Made by a program: the position numbers and the translations under genes
The notes under the pieces: model-generated
What the model was told of the DNA's origin: nothing
Database searches by the model: none
What the model saw: the letters and a program-made list of their open reading frames with translations, nothing else
NCBI GenBank assembly: GCA_022793895.1
Contig: JAAWDS010000017.1
Span: 1-64,000, forward strand
Direction of reading: 5' to 3'
DNA: 64,000 bases
Source: Provencibacterium sp.
GTDB lineage: Bacteria; Bacillota; Clostridia; Oscillospirales; Ruminococcaceae
In this document: piece after piece, positions 34,063 to 44,756 of the stretch
Position numbering within the stretch: the first letter of the stretch is position 1
Layout: every line of letters starts with the position of its first letter

Positions 34063-34253
34063 TTTCGCTCTCCTCCTTTTCTGATAGCGGGCTCGGTTTT
34101 GCTGGAAGCAGCCCGATCGAAACGCTCCCTGCTGGGGAAGGTTCGACCGGGTGGGGAAGGCTTTCCCCATAACGCTGGACAGTCCGCCGATCTGCAAGCC
34201 TGTCCGGCCAGAGGCTCCATCTCTCCTTGAGCGGCCAGGGCTTGCAGGATCAT
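34063..34253 (-). pseudogene. cas8c: cas8c (csd1) deletion scar
   Basis: Only ~190 bp separate cas5c and cas7, where a cas8c gene of roughly 1.7 kb normally lies. The scar still begins with an ATG overlapping the cas5c stop (ATGA) and encodes MILQALA, the usual Csd1 start. Its other end encodes, in another frame, MGKAFPTRSNLPQQGAF and QNRARYQ, matching the Csd1 tail pattern (QGxF...Q...Y). Inserting one A near 34083 would give a tail QKKEESEIG with a stop overlapping the cas7 TTG, the expected operon junction. An internal deletion plus later frameshift is the simplest reading. Confidence 0.78.
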
Positions 34254-34912
34254 CCGACAACCTCCCCGCTGTCCCGTGCGGGGACGGTTAGGACGCCGTC
34301 CCGCAGGACGGCCCGGAAGAACAGCGGCTGAATGTCCTCCGGGTCGGAATAATCCAGATCCCAGAGTATATAGCCCAGATCCTGCCGGCCGTTCAGCTCT
34401 GCTGGACAGGGGGGAAGGACCTCGCACGGCTTGAAGCAGGCGGGAAACTCCCGGCAGCCGAAATAGGGTTGGTGGTAAAACTGACCGCGGCAGATGCGGC
34501 GCCGGACGATATCCAGAAATTTGCCGGGGCTGTCCCCGCCGGCGGCCTCTTCCGTCAGGTCAAAGTGGGCGTCAATGACATAACGCACGTTCCGCAGCAG
34601 GAGCGACGCCCGCTGCTGGATGCTATCGGAAGCAGCCAGGAAAAGCTCCCCGGCGCCCCGCTCCATCACCGTGCGTGCGGTTTTGGCGCTGAGGGTGGCC
34701 TTCACCTCGTTCCGGCGCAGGTTCATGAACCGGATGGGGGCGCAGACATGGATGCGGTCGATGACCCAGCGCATTCCCGGATGCCAATAGATGCTTTCCA
34801 GCAGGCCGCGGGCAGCCGAAGGGGTCATGACGTCATAGCTGACCCGTTCGGTTTTCATCTCCGGCCGGGTGAAGCAGGCATAGTCCCCCCAGACCTCCAA
34901 ACGAATGGGCAT
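34250..34912 (-). CDS. cas5c: Type I-C CRISPR protein Cas5c (Cas5d/Csd5)
   Basis: The 220-residue protein starts MPIRLEVWGDYACFTRPEMKTER, the Cas5 RAMP opening, followed by YDVMTPSAARGLLESIYW, the glycine-rich and Tyr-containing region. Tyr42 and His116 (YVIDAHF) are candidates for the pre-crRNA-processing residues known in Cas5c of type I-C systems, where it replaces Cas6. The start is ATG 34912 behind GAAAGGAG. The 3' end retains the ATGA overlap with the cas8c remnant. Length and motifs look intact. Confidence 0.92.
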   Translation of the reverse strand: MPIRLEVWGDYACFTRPEMKTERVSYDVMTPSAARGLLESIYWHPGMRWVIDRIHVCAPIRFMNLRRNEVKATLSAKTARTVMERGAGELFLAASDSIQQRASLLLRNVRYVIDAHFDLTEEAAGGDSPGKFLDIVRRRICRGQFYHQPYFGCREFPACFKPCEVLPPCPAELNGRQDLGYILWDLDYSDPEDIQPLFFRAVLRDGVLTVPARDSGEVVG

Positions 34913-35075
34913 GGCGCGGCTCCTTTCTCCGTGTGTCTGATTTGATGAACGATGCTTACCGTCCGCTTCAGGGACAGCCCGGTTGCTTTGGAATAGGGTG
35001 AGCTGGATGAGAACGGCAGTTTTGCCCTCCAAAATTTGCAGGCTCCTCTTCCCAGGAAAATCTTTCTTATGCTTT

Positions 35076-35104
35076 ATTTTAATCCATGCTTTCGCAAAGC
35101 GCAA
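35076..35104 (-). promoter_or_regulatory. Promoter upstream of cas5c
   Basis: On the minus strand TTGCGC (35099-35104) and TAAAAT (35076-35081) are exactly 17 bp apart, about 165 bp upstream of the cas5c start. It suggests the two surviving cas genes can still be transcribed. Confidence 0.55.
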
Positions 35105-35288
35105 CCTCTAAAGCGCTGTCATAGACAGGAATGTTCTTCGGAGAGCGGCTGAAAATGGGTCTCCTGCCCGACCGACGCCCCAGCGCTCTCTATAAAAATA
35201 AAAATCAGGCTGGCGGTTCAATCCTTCCAGCCCGCTTTTTTTATTCGCCCTTCCTGCGTCCTTCATTTTCCTGCGGCTCTTTACTATT

Positions 35289-35312
35289 GCTTCCCCTGCG
35301 TTCGGGGGAAGC
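35289..35312. terminator. Hairpin after the methyltransferase gene
   Basis: GCTTCCCC and GGGGAAGC form a hairpin in the 220-bp gap between the methyltransferase and the cas promoter. There is no clear T run on the minus strand, so termination is weakly supported. A second weak stem (GGCTGG/CCAGCC) followed by TTTTTTT lies at 35209-35244. Confidence 0.35.
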
Positions 35313-35326
35313 TGGAGCAATTCCCT

Positions 35327-36082
35327 CTATTTTTTGAGAACGGGTTTTTTCCGTGCGGAAACGATCAGGAAAAGAGGACGGCGCATCTCATCCTGCATGC
35401 CGGGCAGAGAGAGCATCGGCTCCGGGGGCTGCGGCTCTACCACATCGAGCAGCTCGAAGCCTCCATGGAGCAGGCCGCTTAAATAGGTGGTCAACGTTTT
35501 ATGGTATTTAACCACCTCTTCGCCCAAAAAGCGGGCTTCCCGTTTTCCTTCCAGGAAATAGCGGTCTACCGGGAAGTGGAGAATCTCTCCCTCCTCGTCA
35601 TAGATCCAGTCCTGGGTTCCATAGGCGGTAAAAACCGGATGCTCTACGGAAAAGATGAAATGCCCGCCTTCCGTCAGGCAGGCGGACACCCTGCGGACAA
35701 TCTCTTCAAAGGAGCGCACATAATGAAACGCCAACGAGCTGAAAACGATGTCGAAGCTGTCCGGCGGAAAGTCGGTTTCTTCGATGGGCATGCGCAGGTA
35801 GCGCACTTCACTGAAGCGGGTTTTTTCCTGGGCGACCGCCAGCATCCGTTCGGAAAGATCCACGCCCGTAACGGCGGCCGCGCCGTGCTCCATCGCATAA
35901 ATACAGTGCCACCCATAGCCGCAGCCTAGGTCGAGCACCCGCTTCCCCTGAAAATCGGGAAGCAGCTTTTGAAGCGTTTCCCATTCGCCCGCCCCTTCCA
36001 GTCCTTGTTGGGAGCGGCTCATCTGGCTGTATTTCTCAAAAAAGACCGGATCGTCATACTTGCTTCGCAGATTATTTTCCAT
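35327..36082 (-). CDS. Class I SAM-dependent methyltransferase
   Basis: The 251-residue protein is a methyltransferase_11-type enzyme: motif I VLDLGCGYGWHCIYAM, then VTGVDLSERMLAVA, FDIVFSSLAFHYV and the post-III segment GGHFIFSVEHP. It shares an 11-bp overlap with the ArsC-like gene upstream, indicating an operon. The substrate is unknown. Close relatives in Firmicutes are annotated simply as class I methyltransferases. Confidence 0.9.
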   Translation of the reverse strand: MENNLRSKYDDPVFFEKYSQMSRSQQGLEGAGEWETLQKLLPDFQGKRVLDLGCGYGWHCIYAMEHGAAAVTGVDLSERMLAVAQEKTRFSEVRYLRMPIEETDFPPDSFDIVFSSLAFHYVRSFEEIVRRVSACLTEGGHFIFSVEHPVFTAYGTQDWIYDEEGEILHFPVDRYFLEGKREARFLGEEVVKYHKTLTTYLSGLLHGGFELLDVVEPQPPEPMLSLPGMQDEMRRPLFLIVSARKKPVLKK

Positions 36083-36455
36083 CCGCTGCTTGTCCCCCTT
36101 GTTGACTTTTCAAGCATTCCCAGGCGGCGGGGGAGAAGCCGAAGAGCGTCCGCGATTCTCCCACGGCGATCGGCCGCTTGACGAGCATGCCGTCCGTTGC
36201 CAGCAGGGCAAGCTGCTCCTCTTCGCTCATCTCTCCCAGCCGGTCCTTCAAGCCGAGCGCCCGGTATTGCAGGCCGCTGGTGTTAAACAGACGCCGCAGC
36301 GGCAGGCCGCTCTTTTCCCACCAACGGCGCAGCTCCTCCGCTGTCGGATTCTCGTCCCGAATGTGCCGGCTGGTATATTCAACGCCGTTTTCGATCAACC
36401 ATTTTTCCGCCTTCTTGCAGGTGGAACACCCCGGATAGTGTACAAATAGGACCAT
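36072..36455 (-). CDS. ArsC/Spx-family thioredoxin-fold protein
   Basis: The 127-residue protein opens FVHYPGCSTCKKAEKWL, with the CxxC redox pair (residues 10 and 13) of the ArsC/Spx family, and continues GVEYTSRHIRDENPTAEEL and LLATDGMLVKRPIAVGE, a conserved arsenate-reductase-like segment. It is closer to YffB/ArsC-like proteins than to Spx because it lacks the Spx regulatory signature. Arsenate reduction is possible, but no ars genes are nearby. It abuts the YwbE gene and overlaps the methyltransferase gene. Confidence 0.85.
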   Translation of the reverse strand: MVLFVHYPGCSTCKKAEKWLIENGVEYTSRHIRDENPTAEELRRWWEKSGLPLRRLFNTSGLQYRALGLKDRLGEMSEEEQLALLATDGMLVKRPIAVGESRTLFGFSPAAWECLKSQQGGQAADGK

Positions 36456-36682
36456 TAAGCATCCGGCTCCTTTCCATTCCCGTCCTCGTCTAAAATGCGC
36501 TGTACCCGGCCCACCTGTTCGCCTTCCTCCAGCATGACCTTAATGCCGTGCGGATGGCTGGCGCTGCGGGTCAGGATACGTTTGACATGCCCGCGCGTCA
36601 GCTTGCCGGTGGGCTGATCCTTTTTTAATACGATATCCACGAATATGCCTGGGCGGATACGGCTGCGCTGGCGTCCATCCAT
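36455..36682 (-). CDS. YwbE-family small protein
   Basis: The 75-residue protein matches the YwbE/DUF2196 family: RPGIFVDIVLKKDQPTGKLTRGHVKRILT and SHPHGIKVMLEEGEQVGRVQRI, a KOW-like beta sheet. The function is not known. Its stop codon shares its last base with the next gene's first base region (both at 36455), so translation is coupled. Confidence 0.87.
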   Translation of the reverse strand: MDGRQRSRIRPGIFVDIVLKKDQPTGKLTRGHVKRILTRSASHPHGIKVMLEEGEQVGRVQRILDEDGNGKEPDA

Positions 36683-36712
36683 CTTCCCGGCCTTCCTTTC
36701 CGGCGGACGGCG

Positions 36713-36997
36713 CTACTCCTTTTCATCGATTCTGCCCCGCAGAGTAAGCACCTCGTCCGTCAATTTTTCGATAGCTACCACCGTTCGTTCAACACAGTCC
36801 ATCAGCCGTTCCGTCTGGCCTATGGAGGCGTCTAGGAACTGAATCAGGGCTTTAGTCACCTGCATATATTCTTCGCGGCTGACATACCGGGTGCGGTCGT
36901 CCTTTTCCAGATTTTCAAGGCGGCTGCGGTAAATCCGAAGCACCGAGCGGATGGTTTCCGGCTCGTTCAGATCCCAATCTTCTCCCGGTAACTCCAT
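36713..36997 (-). CDS. Small helical protein of unknown function
   Basis: About 94 residues from ATG 36997 (AAGGGG lies 9 nt upstream; two earlier in-frame ATGs exist). It is largely helical: an acidic start MELPGEDWDLNEPETIRSVL, a basic helix RIYRSRLENLEKDDR, then two heptad-rich helices with TKALIQFLDASIGQTERLM. I do not recognise the family. It lies 30 bp upstream of the YwbE gene and heads this leftward operon. Confidence 0.5.
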   Translation of the reverse strand: MELPGEDWDLNEPETIRSVLRIYRSRLENLEKDDRTRYVSREEYMQVTKALIQFLDASIGQTERLMDCVERTVVAIEKLTDEVLTLRGRIDEKE

Positions 36998-37148
36998 TCC
37001 ATTCATCCCCTTATCTAAATCGTGTAGTAAAATTATATACCGTTTCCTCTGTAAAATCAATCGGTCCGGCGTCTCCCTTGCAGCGCTCTAATTTTGAGAG
37101 GCGTTGGTTCTTCGTTCAATTTTTCCGGAAGCGGCGCGCAAAAACCCA

Positions 37149-37177
37149 TTGACAAATCATTCCGTTCCTTGTATAAT
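37149..37177 (+). promoter_or_regulatory. Consensus promoter of tRNA-Trp
   Basis: TTGACA (37149-37154) and TATAAT (37172-37177), both perfect, are spaced by 17 bp and lie about 32 bp upstream of the tRNA. Confidence 0.9.
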
Positions 37178-37208
37178 AAATCACTGTCAGGTTCACTTTA
37201 TATAAGAT

Positions 37209-37284
37209 AGGGGCATAGCTCAGTTGGTAGAGCAGCGGTCTCCAAAACCGCGTGCCGAGGGTTCAAGTCCTTCTGCCCCTGCCA
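37209..37284 (+). tRNA. tRNA-Trp(CCA)
   Basis: A 76-nt cloverleaf: acceptor AGGGGCA pairing with TGCCCCT, D arm GCTCAGTTGGTAGAGC, anticodon loop with CCA (GGTCTCCAAAACC), T arm GTTCAAGTCC, and encoded 3' GCCA. The anticodon CCA reads UGG, tryptophan. A trpS gene lies 10 kb away. Confidence 0.95.
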
Positions 37285-37287
37285 TTG

Positions 37288-37325
37288 ATAAACACCGGTT
37301 TCTTTATAGGAACCGGTGTTTATTT
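37288..37325 (+). terminator. Terminator of tRNA-Trp
   Basis: AAACACCGGTTTC and GAACCGGTGTTT form a hairpin followed by ATTTTCT, 3 bp after the tRNA. Confidence 0.85.
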
Positions 37326-37407
37326 TCTCTCTTGCAGATCCGGATTGTCCGCTTTTAGACGCTTTGATGACGGGCTGCGCGGATATCCCCGCACCGGCGA
37401 GCTGCAA

Positions 37408-37437
37408 GCGGCCGCCGCACGGCTTTGCGGCGGCCGC
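37408..37437. terminator. GC-rich hairpin at the end of the ABC-2 operon
   Basis: Perfect 12-bp arms (GCGGCCGCCGCA and complement) around a 6-nt loop lie 22 bp after the ATPase gene's stop. No T run follows on the minus strand, so it may stabilise the mRNA end or pause polymerase rather than terminate. Confidence 0.5.
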
Positions 37438-37458
37438 CCTGTATACCGGCCGTCCCTC

Positions 37459-38445
37459 TCATACCGCCGCATCCAAAGCATAGGCCCGGCGCACGATGTC
37501 CTCAATGCGTTCCTCCTGTACATAGAGGTTTGTCGGGTCATACTTTTCAATCAGCTCGATCATCGCGGCCTTGGAGGTGATCTCTGTCCGGGCCTTGATG
37601 ATCCAGTGGTGATCCGTCTGTTCCAAAAGCTCGTAGCCTGCGCTTTCCTGCCAGGCCGGGATCGCCCCTTCAAACTCCAGCTTCAGAGTAAAACCGTCGT
37701 TGTATTTGGAGCGGAAGTCCGCCAGGGTCCCATCAAACAGCTTCTTACCTTGGTCAATCATAATCAGCCTCCGGCAAACGGCCTCGATGTCATCCATATC
37801 GTGGGTAGTAAGGATGATGGTCGTTTTCCGCTCGGCGTTGATCTTTTTCAGCGCGTCCCGCAGCACCTTTTTGCTGGTGACGTCGAGTCCAATAGTGGGC
37901 TCGTCGAGATAGACTACATCTGGGTCGTGGAGCAGAGCAATGGCGATGTTGGCCTTCATCTTCTGGCCCAGGCTAAGCTGGCGTACCGGCTGGCTTAAAA
38001 AGTCCTTCATGTCCAGCAGCTCGGTGAAGAAATCACAGTTTCGGCGAAACCGCTCCTTCGGAATGGAGTACAGGCTTTCATAGAGCTCCAGGGTGTCGGA
38101 AATGGGCAGATCCCAATAGAGCTGGGAGCGCTGGCCAAACACAACCCCGATATGCTTTGCATTTTCCTTTCGGTTTTCATAAGGGATGATATCCCCAATC
38201 CTCGCCGTCCCGCTGGTGGGGATGAGCACGCCGGAGAGCATTTTAATGGTGGTGGATTTCCCCGCTCCGTTGGGACCGATATAGCCCACGACCTCGCCCT
38301 TTTCCAGCGAGAACGACACATTCTTCACCGCCTGCTTCACCGTATATTCCCGGTGAAAAAGCGACCGGACAGCGCCGGAAATCCCCTTTCCCGACTGGGC
38401 GATGCGGTATTCCTTACACAGCTGGTTCACTTCAATAAAGCTCAT
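37459..38445 (-). CDS. ABC transporter ATP-binding protein, ABC-2 exporter type
   Basis: The 328-residue ATPase has Walker A (GPNGAGKSTTIK), signature (QLSLGQKMKANIAIAL), Walker B (VVYLDEPTIGLD) and a ~90-residue C-terminal extension (about 235-328). An extended N-terminal segment (IAQSGKGISGAVRSLFHREY) is typical of the ATPases that pair with DUF990/ABC-2 permeases of YadG/viologen-exporter type. It is the third gene after its two permeases, so all three form one exporter of unknown substrate. Confidence 0.9.
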   Translation of the reverse strand: MSFIEVNQLCKEYRIAQSGKGISGAVRSLFHREYTVKQAVKNVSFSLEKGEVVGYIGPNGAGKSTTIKMLSGVLIPTSGTARIGDIIPYENRKENAKHIGVVFGQRSQLYWDLPISDTLELYESLYSIPKERFRRNCDFFTELLDMKDFLSQPVRQLSLGQKMKANIAIALLHDPDVVYLDEPTIGLDVTSKKVLRDALKKINAERKTTIILTTHDMDDIEAVCRRLIMIDQGKKLFDGTLADFRSKYNDGFTLKLEFEGAIPAWQESAGYELLEQTDHHWIIKARTEITSKAAMIELIEKYDPTNLYVQEERIEDIVRRAYALDAAV

Positions 38446-38459
38446 TTTGCCCCTCCTTT

Positions 38460-39269
38460 TTAGGACCCGGTGCTCTTATAATGCTTGAGTCCCCAGTTCC
38501 ATAAAAGGAGGCTGAGAACGAACGCCAGCGCCCCCGCCAGCGGGCTGAAGTAGGGCAGCGGCGCCGGATACCCCTCCGGAATGGCCTTTCCCAGCAGCGC
38601 GGCGGCGGGATAGAAATTCAAAAAAGCGAACGGAAGGATAAAGGTAAGTACAAACTGGATTCCTTTGGGGAAGATGGTAATCGGGAAGTTGGTAAATTCC
38701 TTCACATCCCATAGCAGCACATCCGCAATGGGGTTGTTTCCCACGGTGAAAAAGCCCATGGTCGAGGAGGCAATCAACGCCGCCGCCTGAATCAGCGACG
38801 CCCCAAGCACCATTAAAAGCAGGAGAAGGACGCTCTGCACCGTGACCGTATAGGCGAGGCTGCGCAGCGAGAGAACAATGATAACCAGCGACACCGAAAA
38901 GTGACTGATATACCCCACGTTGTATCCGGCGGAAAAGACTTCGTGCAGGAACGGGGGGATGGGCTTGGTCAACGAAGCGTCAAACTCCCCGGAACGGATG
39001 CGGCGGGTCAAGCCGGTGGAAAAGTTGAAAAAGAAAGAAGCGCCTATGGCGTAGGACATCAGCGAGAGCCCATAGAGCACCATCACCTCCGCGCCGTTCC
39101 AGCCGCCCAGCCGATCAAAGCTGGCGGCTAGGATATAGAGGGAGAGGAAGGTGGCCCCATAACCGATCCACTGTCCGACAATGCCCGCTAGAAAGGAGCC
39201 CCGGTAGGCCATGTTCCGGCGGAGGGCCACCTGGAAAAAGCGGATGAACAGCTTCCAAAAATCTTTCAT
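38460..39269 (-). CDS. ABC-2-type permease (DUF990-like)
   Basis: The 269-residue protein has six membrane segments with the family's RRNMAYRGSFLAGIVGQWIGYG start and the GEFDASLTKPIPPFLHEV cytoplasmic segment shared with its paralogue in the next gene. The two permeases probably form a heterodimer. It lies 14 bp upstream of the ATPase gene and 13 bp downstream of the other permease gene. The exported substrate is not predictable. Confidence 0.88.
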   Translation of the reverse strand: MKDFWKLFIRFFQVALRRNMAYRGSFLAGIVGQWIGYGATFLSLYILAASFDRLGGWNGAEVMVLYGLSLMSYAIGASFFFNFSTGLTRRIRSGEFDASLTKPIPPFLHEVFSAGYNVGYISHFSVSLVIIVLSLRSLAYTVTVQSVLLLLLMVLGASLIQAAALIASSTMGFFTVGNNPIADVLLWDVKEFTNFPITIFPKGIQFVLTFILPFAFLNFYPAAALLGKAIPEGYPAPLPYFSPLAGALAFVLSLLLWNWGLKHYKSTGS

Positions 39270-39282
39270 CTTCCTTCTCCTT

Positions 39283-40071
39283 TCAGCCGCCGTTGACGGT
39301 CAGCCGTCTGGTGGCGGCCCTCCAGACGATCCGATCCAGAAAGCACAGGCCGGCGAGCCACAGGGACGCCGCCAACAGCGGGACCCATGCCTCTGTCAGC
39401 GGGGTTTTCATGAGAAACAGATTGATGGGCTCGAAGGTCATGTACCGGAAGGGCAGGCAGTAGCTGAGGGCCTTCAGCAGACTGGGATAAAACCAGATGG
39501 GGACGGTAGTGCCGCCAAAAATCGTGCGGAAGCCTCTCAGATAAAAGGAGATGAACCAGCAGCGCTGGAGCCAAAAGGCCAGCAGGCCGGCCAGGTAGGT
39601 CACTTCAAACATCAAGAGCACGCCCAATAGGGCCGACAGGATAAACAGCAGCGCATGTGGAAGATCGGGCGGCGACGCGCCGGACAGGAAGAATAAGCTC
39701 AAAAGCAGAACCGGCAGGGTAGCGGTCAGGGCGCCATAGCTGTTCTTCCCCAGGGTTTGCGCCAGCATATATCCCTTATAGGAGATGGGCCGCAGCAGCT
39801 CCATCGATATCGTGCCGTCGATCATGGCGTTTTCAATGATGGACGCCACATTGGTGCGGGTCAGCTCCAGCATGAAGGAGTTGATGAGCACATAGAGCAG
39901 CATATCGGAAAAGCTGGCGTCCTGCCGTATGCCTGTGCCGAGTAGGGACTTCCACAGGAAGACCTGGATCAGGAAGCTAAGCGCCGCGCTGAGGATTCCC
40001 GACAGGGCCGCCGCCCGGTAGATGGTTTCGGATTTCAGGGATTTTTTCCATACAATCCAGTATTTTCTCAT
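39283..40071 (-). CDS. ABC-2-type permease
   Basis: About 262 residues from ATG 40071 (GGGAGG at a 5-nt spacing); the open frame extends 24 codons upstream without support. Six membrane segments are predicted, with TNVASIIENAMIDGTISMELLRPISYKG in the loop region that parallels the DASLTKPI segment of its partner. It is the first gene of the three-gene exporter. The promoter is not clearly visible in the AT-rich region upstream. Confidence 0.85.
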   Translation of the reverse strand: MRKYWIVWKKSLKSETIYRAAALSGILSAALSFLIQVFLWKSLLGTGIRQDASFSDMLLYVLINSFMLELTRTNVASIIENAMIDGTISMELLRPISYKGYMLAQTLGKNSYGALTATLPVLLLSLFFLSGASPPDLPHALLFILSALLGVLLMFEVTYLAGLLAFWLQRCWFISFYLRGFRTIFGGTTVPIWFYPSLLKALSYCLPFRYMTFEPINLFLMKTPLTEAWVPLLAASLWLAGLCFLDRIVWRAATRRLTVNGG

Positions 40072-40143
40072 CGGTTCCTCCCAAAGCCAGAAAAATTGTT
40101 TGTCCCATCCATTTTTTGACTTGATGTCATTATAGGCGGACAA

Positions 40144-40389
40144 AGGGAAAAACGCAAGGATATTTTACATAAAATAAGGATCCTCCGGTTTTCTCCGGCA
40201 CATTTTTGCGGCTGTAGAGCCGCCCCCAGGCTGCGCCGCCATTCGTTCGCTATCGGTGTGGCGTTTAGCGGCAGGGGGGCGAGTGCAGCCCGCTCCTGCG
40301 GGCTGTGCGGATGTCTCCTGTCGCCGGCGCGGTTGGCCATCCCCCTTAGAAATTATGGCGGAATGGTATTCATCCGGCCCGGAATATGC
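40144..40389. other. Intergenic stretch with GC-rich hairpins, no recognised gene
   Basis: Between the ABC-2 operon and the ligA region there is a 246-bp stretch with no convincing gene. It contains a perfect GCAGCCCGC/GCGGGCTG hairpin at 40286-40308 and other GC-rich inverted segments. It may hold leader or end structures of a neighbouring transcript. Confidence 0.4.
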
Positions 40390-42922
<2,533 letters not shown>

Positions 42923-43041
42923 CCCGGAAACAGGGAAAATGTCTTTCCCCTTGCGCCCTTTCCCGGCGGTTTCAAAAAACGGGCGGGAAACGGCCGGCTT
43001 GGAAAAAACGAGGCAGGCGATAGAAAGGAACGGGAAAAACA

Positions 43042-44499
43042 ATGGAACTGTATGCCTTGAGCGCAACCGAGCTCTCCCGCATGCTGCGCGAAAAGGAGTG
43101 CAGCGCGGTGGAGCTGGCCCGCTCGGTACTGGGGCGGATCGATCGAGTGGAGGATAAGGTGCGCGCTTATTTGACGCGGAACGACGAGGGGATGCTTGCC
43201 GCCGCCGCAAGGGTGGATGAGAAGCGCGCCGCCGGCGAGACGCTCTCTCCCCTGGCCGGTATCCCCATCGGGATTAAGGACAACATCTGCACCAAGGGGA
43301 TGCGCACCACCTGCGCCTCGAAGATGCTCTATAATTTTGCGCCTCCCTATCAGGCCGCCGTTGTGGAGCGGCTGCTTGCGGAGAACGCCGTCCTGACGGG
43401 CAAGCTGAACATGGATGAGTTCGCCATGGGCTCCTCCTGCGAAAACTCCTATTTCCAGAAAACGGCCAACCCGCACAACCTGGGAAGGGCGCCGGGCGGC
43501 AGTTCGGGAGGATCGGCGGCGGCGCTCGCCGCGGGAGAAGCGGTGCTGACGCTGGGCTCGGATACGGGAGGCTCTATCCGCCAGCCCGCCGCCTACTGCG
43601 GCGTGGTCGGATTGAAGCCCACCTATGGCGCGGTCTCGCGCTATGGGCTGGTGGCGTTCGCCTCCTCGCTCGATCAAATCGGCCCGATGGCGCGCAGCGT
43701 GGAGGATGCGGCGCTGCTCTTTGAGGCTATCCGCGGCGCCGACCGGCGGGACGCCACCAGCGTCCAGCGGGAAAACGCCCCCTTAGAGCTGAGAGCCGAA
43801 GTGCGCGGCATGCGCATCGGCGTTCCCGAAGAGTATTATGGCGAGGGTGTGGAGGAGGCCGTGAAAGCGGCGGTCCGCTCGCAGCTGGATAAGCTGGCCG
43901 CGGCGGGAGCGGAGATCCTCCCCATCCGCCTGCCGAGCACCCCCTATGCGCTTTCGGCCTACTATATCATCTCCTCGGCCGAGGCTTCCTCCAACCTGGC
44001 GCGTTATGACGGCGTGCGCTACGGCTTCCGCTCCGAGCAGGCGGGGAATTTGGAGGATGTCTATCTCAACACCCGTACCGAGGGCTTCGGCGACGAGTGC
44101 AAGCGCCGGATTATGCTGGGGACCTTTGTGCTCAGTTCGGGGCATTACGACGCCTATTATACGCGGGCGAAGCTGCTGCAACAGCGGATTGCCGCGGAGT
44201 TTGCGGAGGCCTTCGAGCGCTGCGATGCCATTGTCACCCCCACCGCGCCGGACACAGCCTTCCCCCTTGGCGCGCACAGCAGCGATCCGTTAAAGATGTA
44301 TGCCAGCGATATCTGCACCGTAACAGTCAACATTGCGGGCCTGCCGGCGGTCAGCATCCCCTGCGGGAAGGATGGAGAGGGGATGCCCATCGGAATGCAG
44401 ATCATCGGCGATAAGTTCCAGGAAGGGAAGATCCTTTCGCTGGCGAAAGCCTGCGAGGAGATGGCCGGCGGCTTTAACCGGCTGCCTGACATCGAATAG
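43042..44499 (+). CDS. gatA: Asp-tRNA(Asn)/Glu-tRNA(Gln) amidotransferase subunit A
   Basis: The 485-residue amidase releases ammonia from glutamine for transamidation. The Ser-cisSer-Lys catalytic triad is present as Lys79 (IPIGIKDN), Ser154 (GGSSGG) and Ser178 (DTGGSIRQP), the same numbering as in well-studied GatA proteins. The start ATG is preceded by GAAAGGAACGGG. It lies 119 bp after gatC, with no obvious terminator between. Confidence 0.95.
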   Translation: MELYALSATELSRMLREKECSAVELARSVLGRIDRVEDKVRAYLTRNDEGMLAAAARVDEKRAAGETLSPLAGIPIGIKDNICTKGMRTTCASKMLYNFAPPYQAAVVERLLAENAVLTGKLNMDEFAMGSSCENSYFQKTANPHNLGRAPGGSSGGSAAALAAGEAVLTLGSDTGGSIRQPAAYCGVVGLKPTYGAVSRYGLVAFASSLDQIGPMARSVEDAALLFEAIRGADRRDATSVQRENAPLELRAEVRGMRIGVPEEYYGEGVEEAVKAAVRSQLDKLAAAGAEILPIRLPSTPYALSAYYIISSAEASSNLARYDGVRYGFRSEQAGNLEDVYLNTRTEGFGDECKRRIMLGTFVLSSGHYDAYYTRAKLLQQRIAAEFAEAFERCDAIVTPTAPDTAFPLGAHSSDPLKMYASDICTVTVNIAGLPAVSIPCGKDGEGMPIGMQIIGDKFQEGKILSLAKACEEMAGGFNRLPDIE

Positions 44500-44562
44500 C
44501 GCCCGGCTTTGCCCCGCGCCGCGGCAGAGCTCGCGGGGAGCGTCTGTAGAGAATAAGCCTCT

Positions 44563-44640
44563 GTCCGAACAGAAACCGGAAAAGAAGCGGTTTGCGCTCT
44601 GCGGACAAAACCGGACTTCTTCCAAAGCTAAGGATTCTTT
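44563..44640 (-). repeat. Structured 3'-end repeat, degenerate copy I between gatA and gatB
   Basis: The segment includes CAGAAACCGGAAAAGAAGCGG, close to the border sequence of the full copies, and closes with TTCTTTTCCGG. Inside, GGAAAAGAAGC pairs with CTTCTTCC. The GCGCGC terminator hairpin is missing, which fits its location inside an operon where termination would be harmful. Confidence 0.45.
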
Positions 44641-44756
44641 TCCGGCTGCCTGCCTGAAAGGAGGCGCATTTTTCGGACAGACCGCCAGTTATGCCGTCCT
44701 CCTGCGGCTTCGGGCCGCCGGGGAAGCGCCGTCTTTGGAAAGGAAGGTTGAGAGAG

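Noticed and set aside
34913-35326. Search for a CRISPR array or cas3 remnant upstream of cas5c
   Set aside because: No repeated ~32-bp palindromic units or helicase/HD motifs are visible in any frame, only a promoter and weak hairpins.
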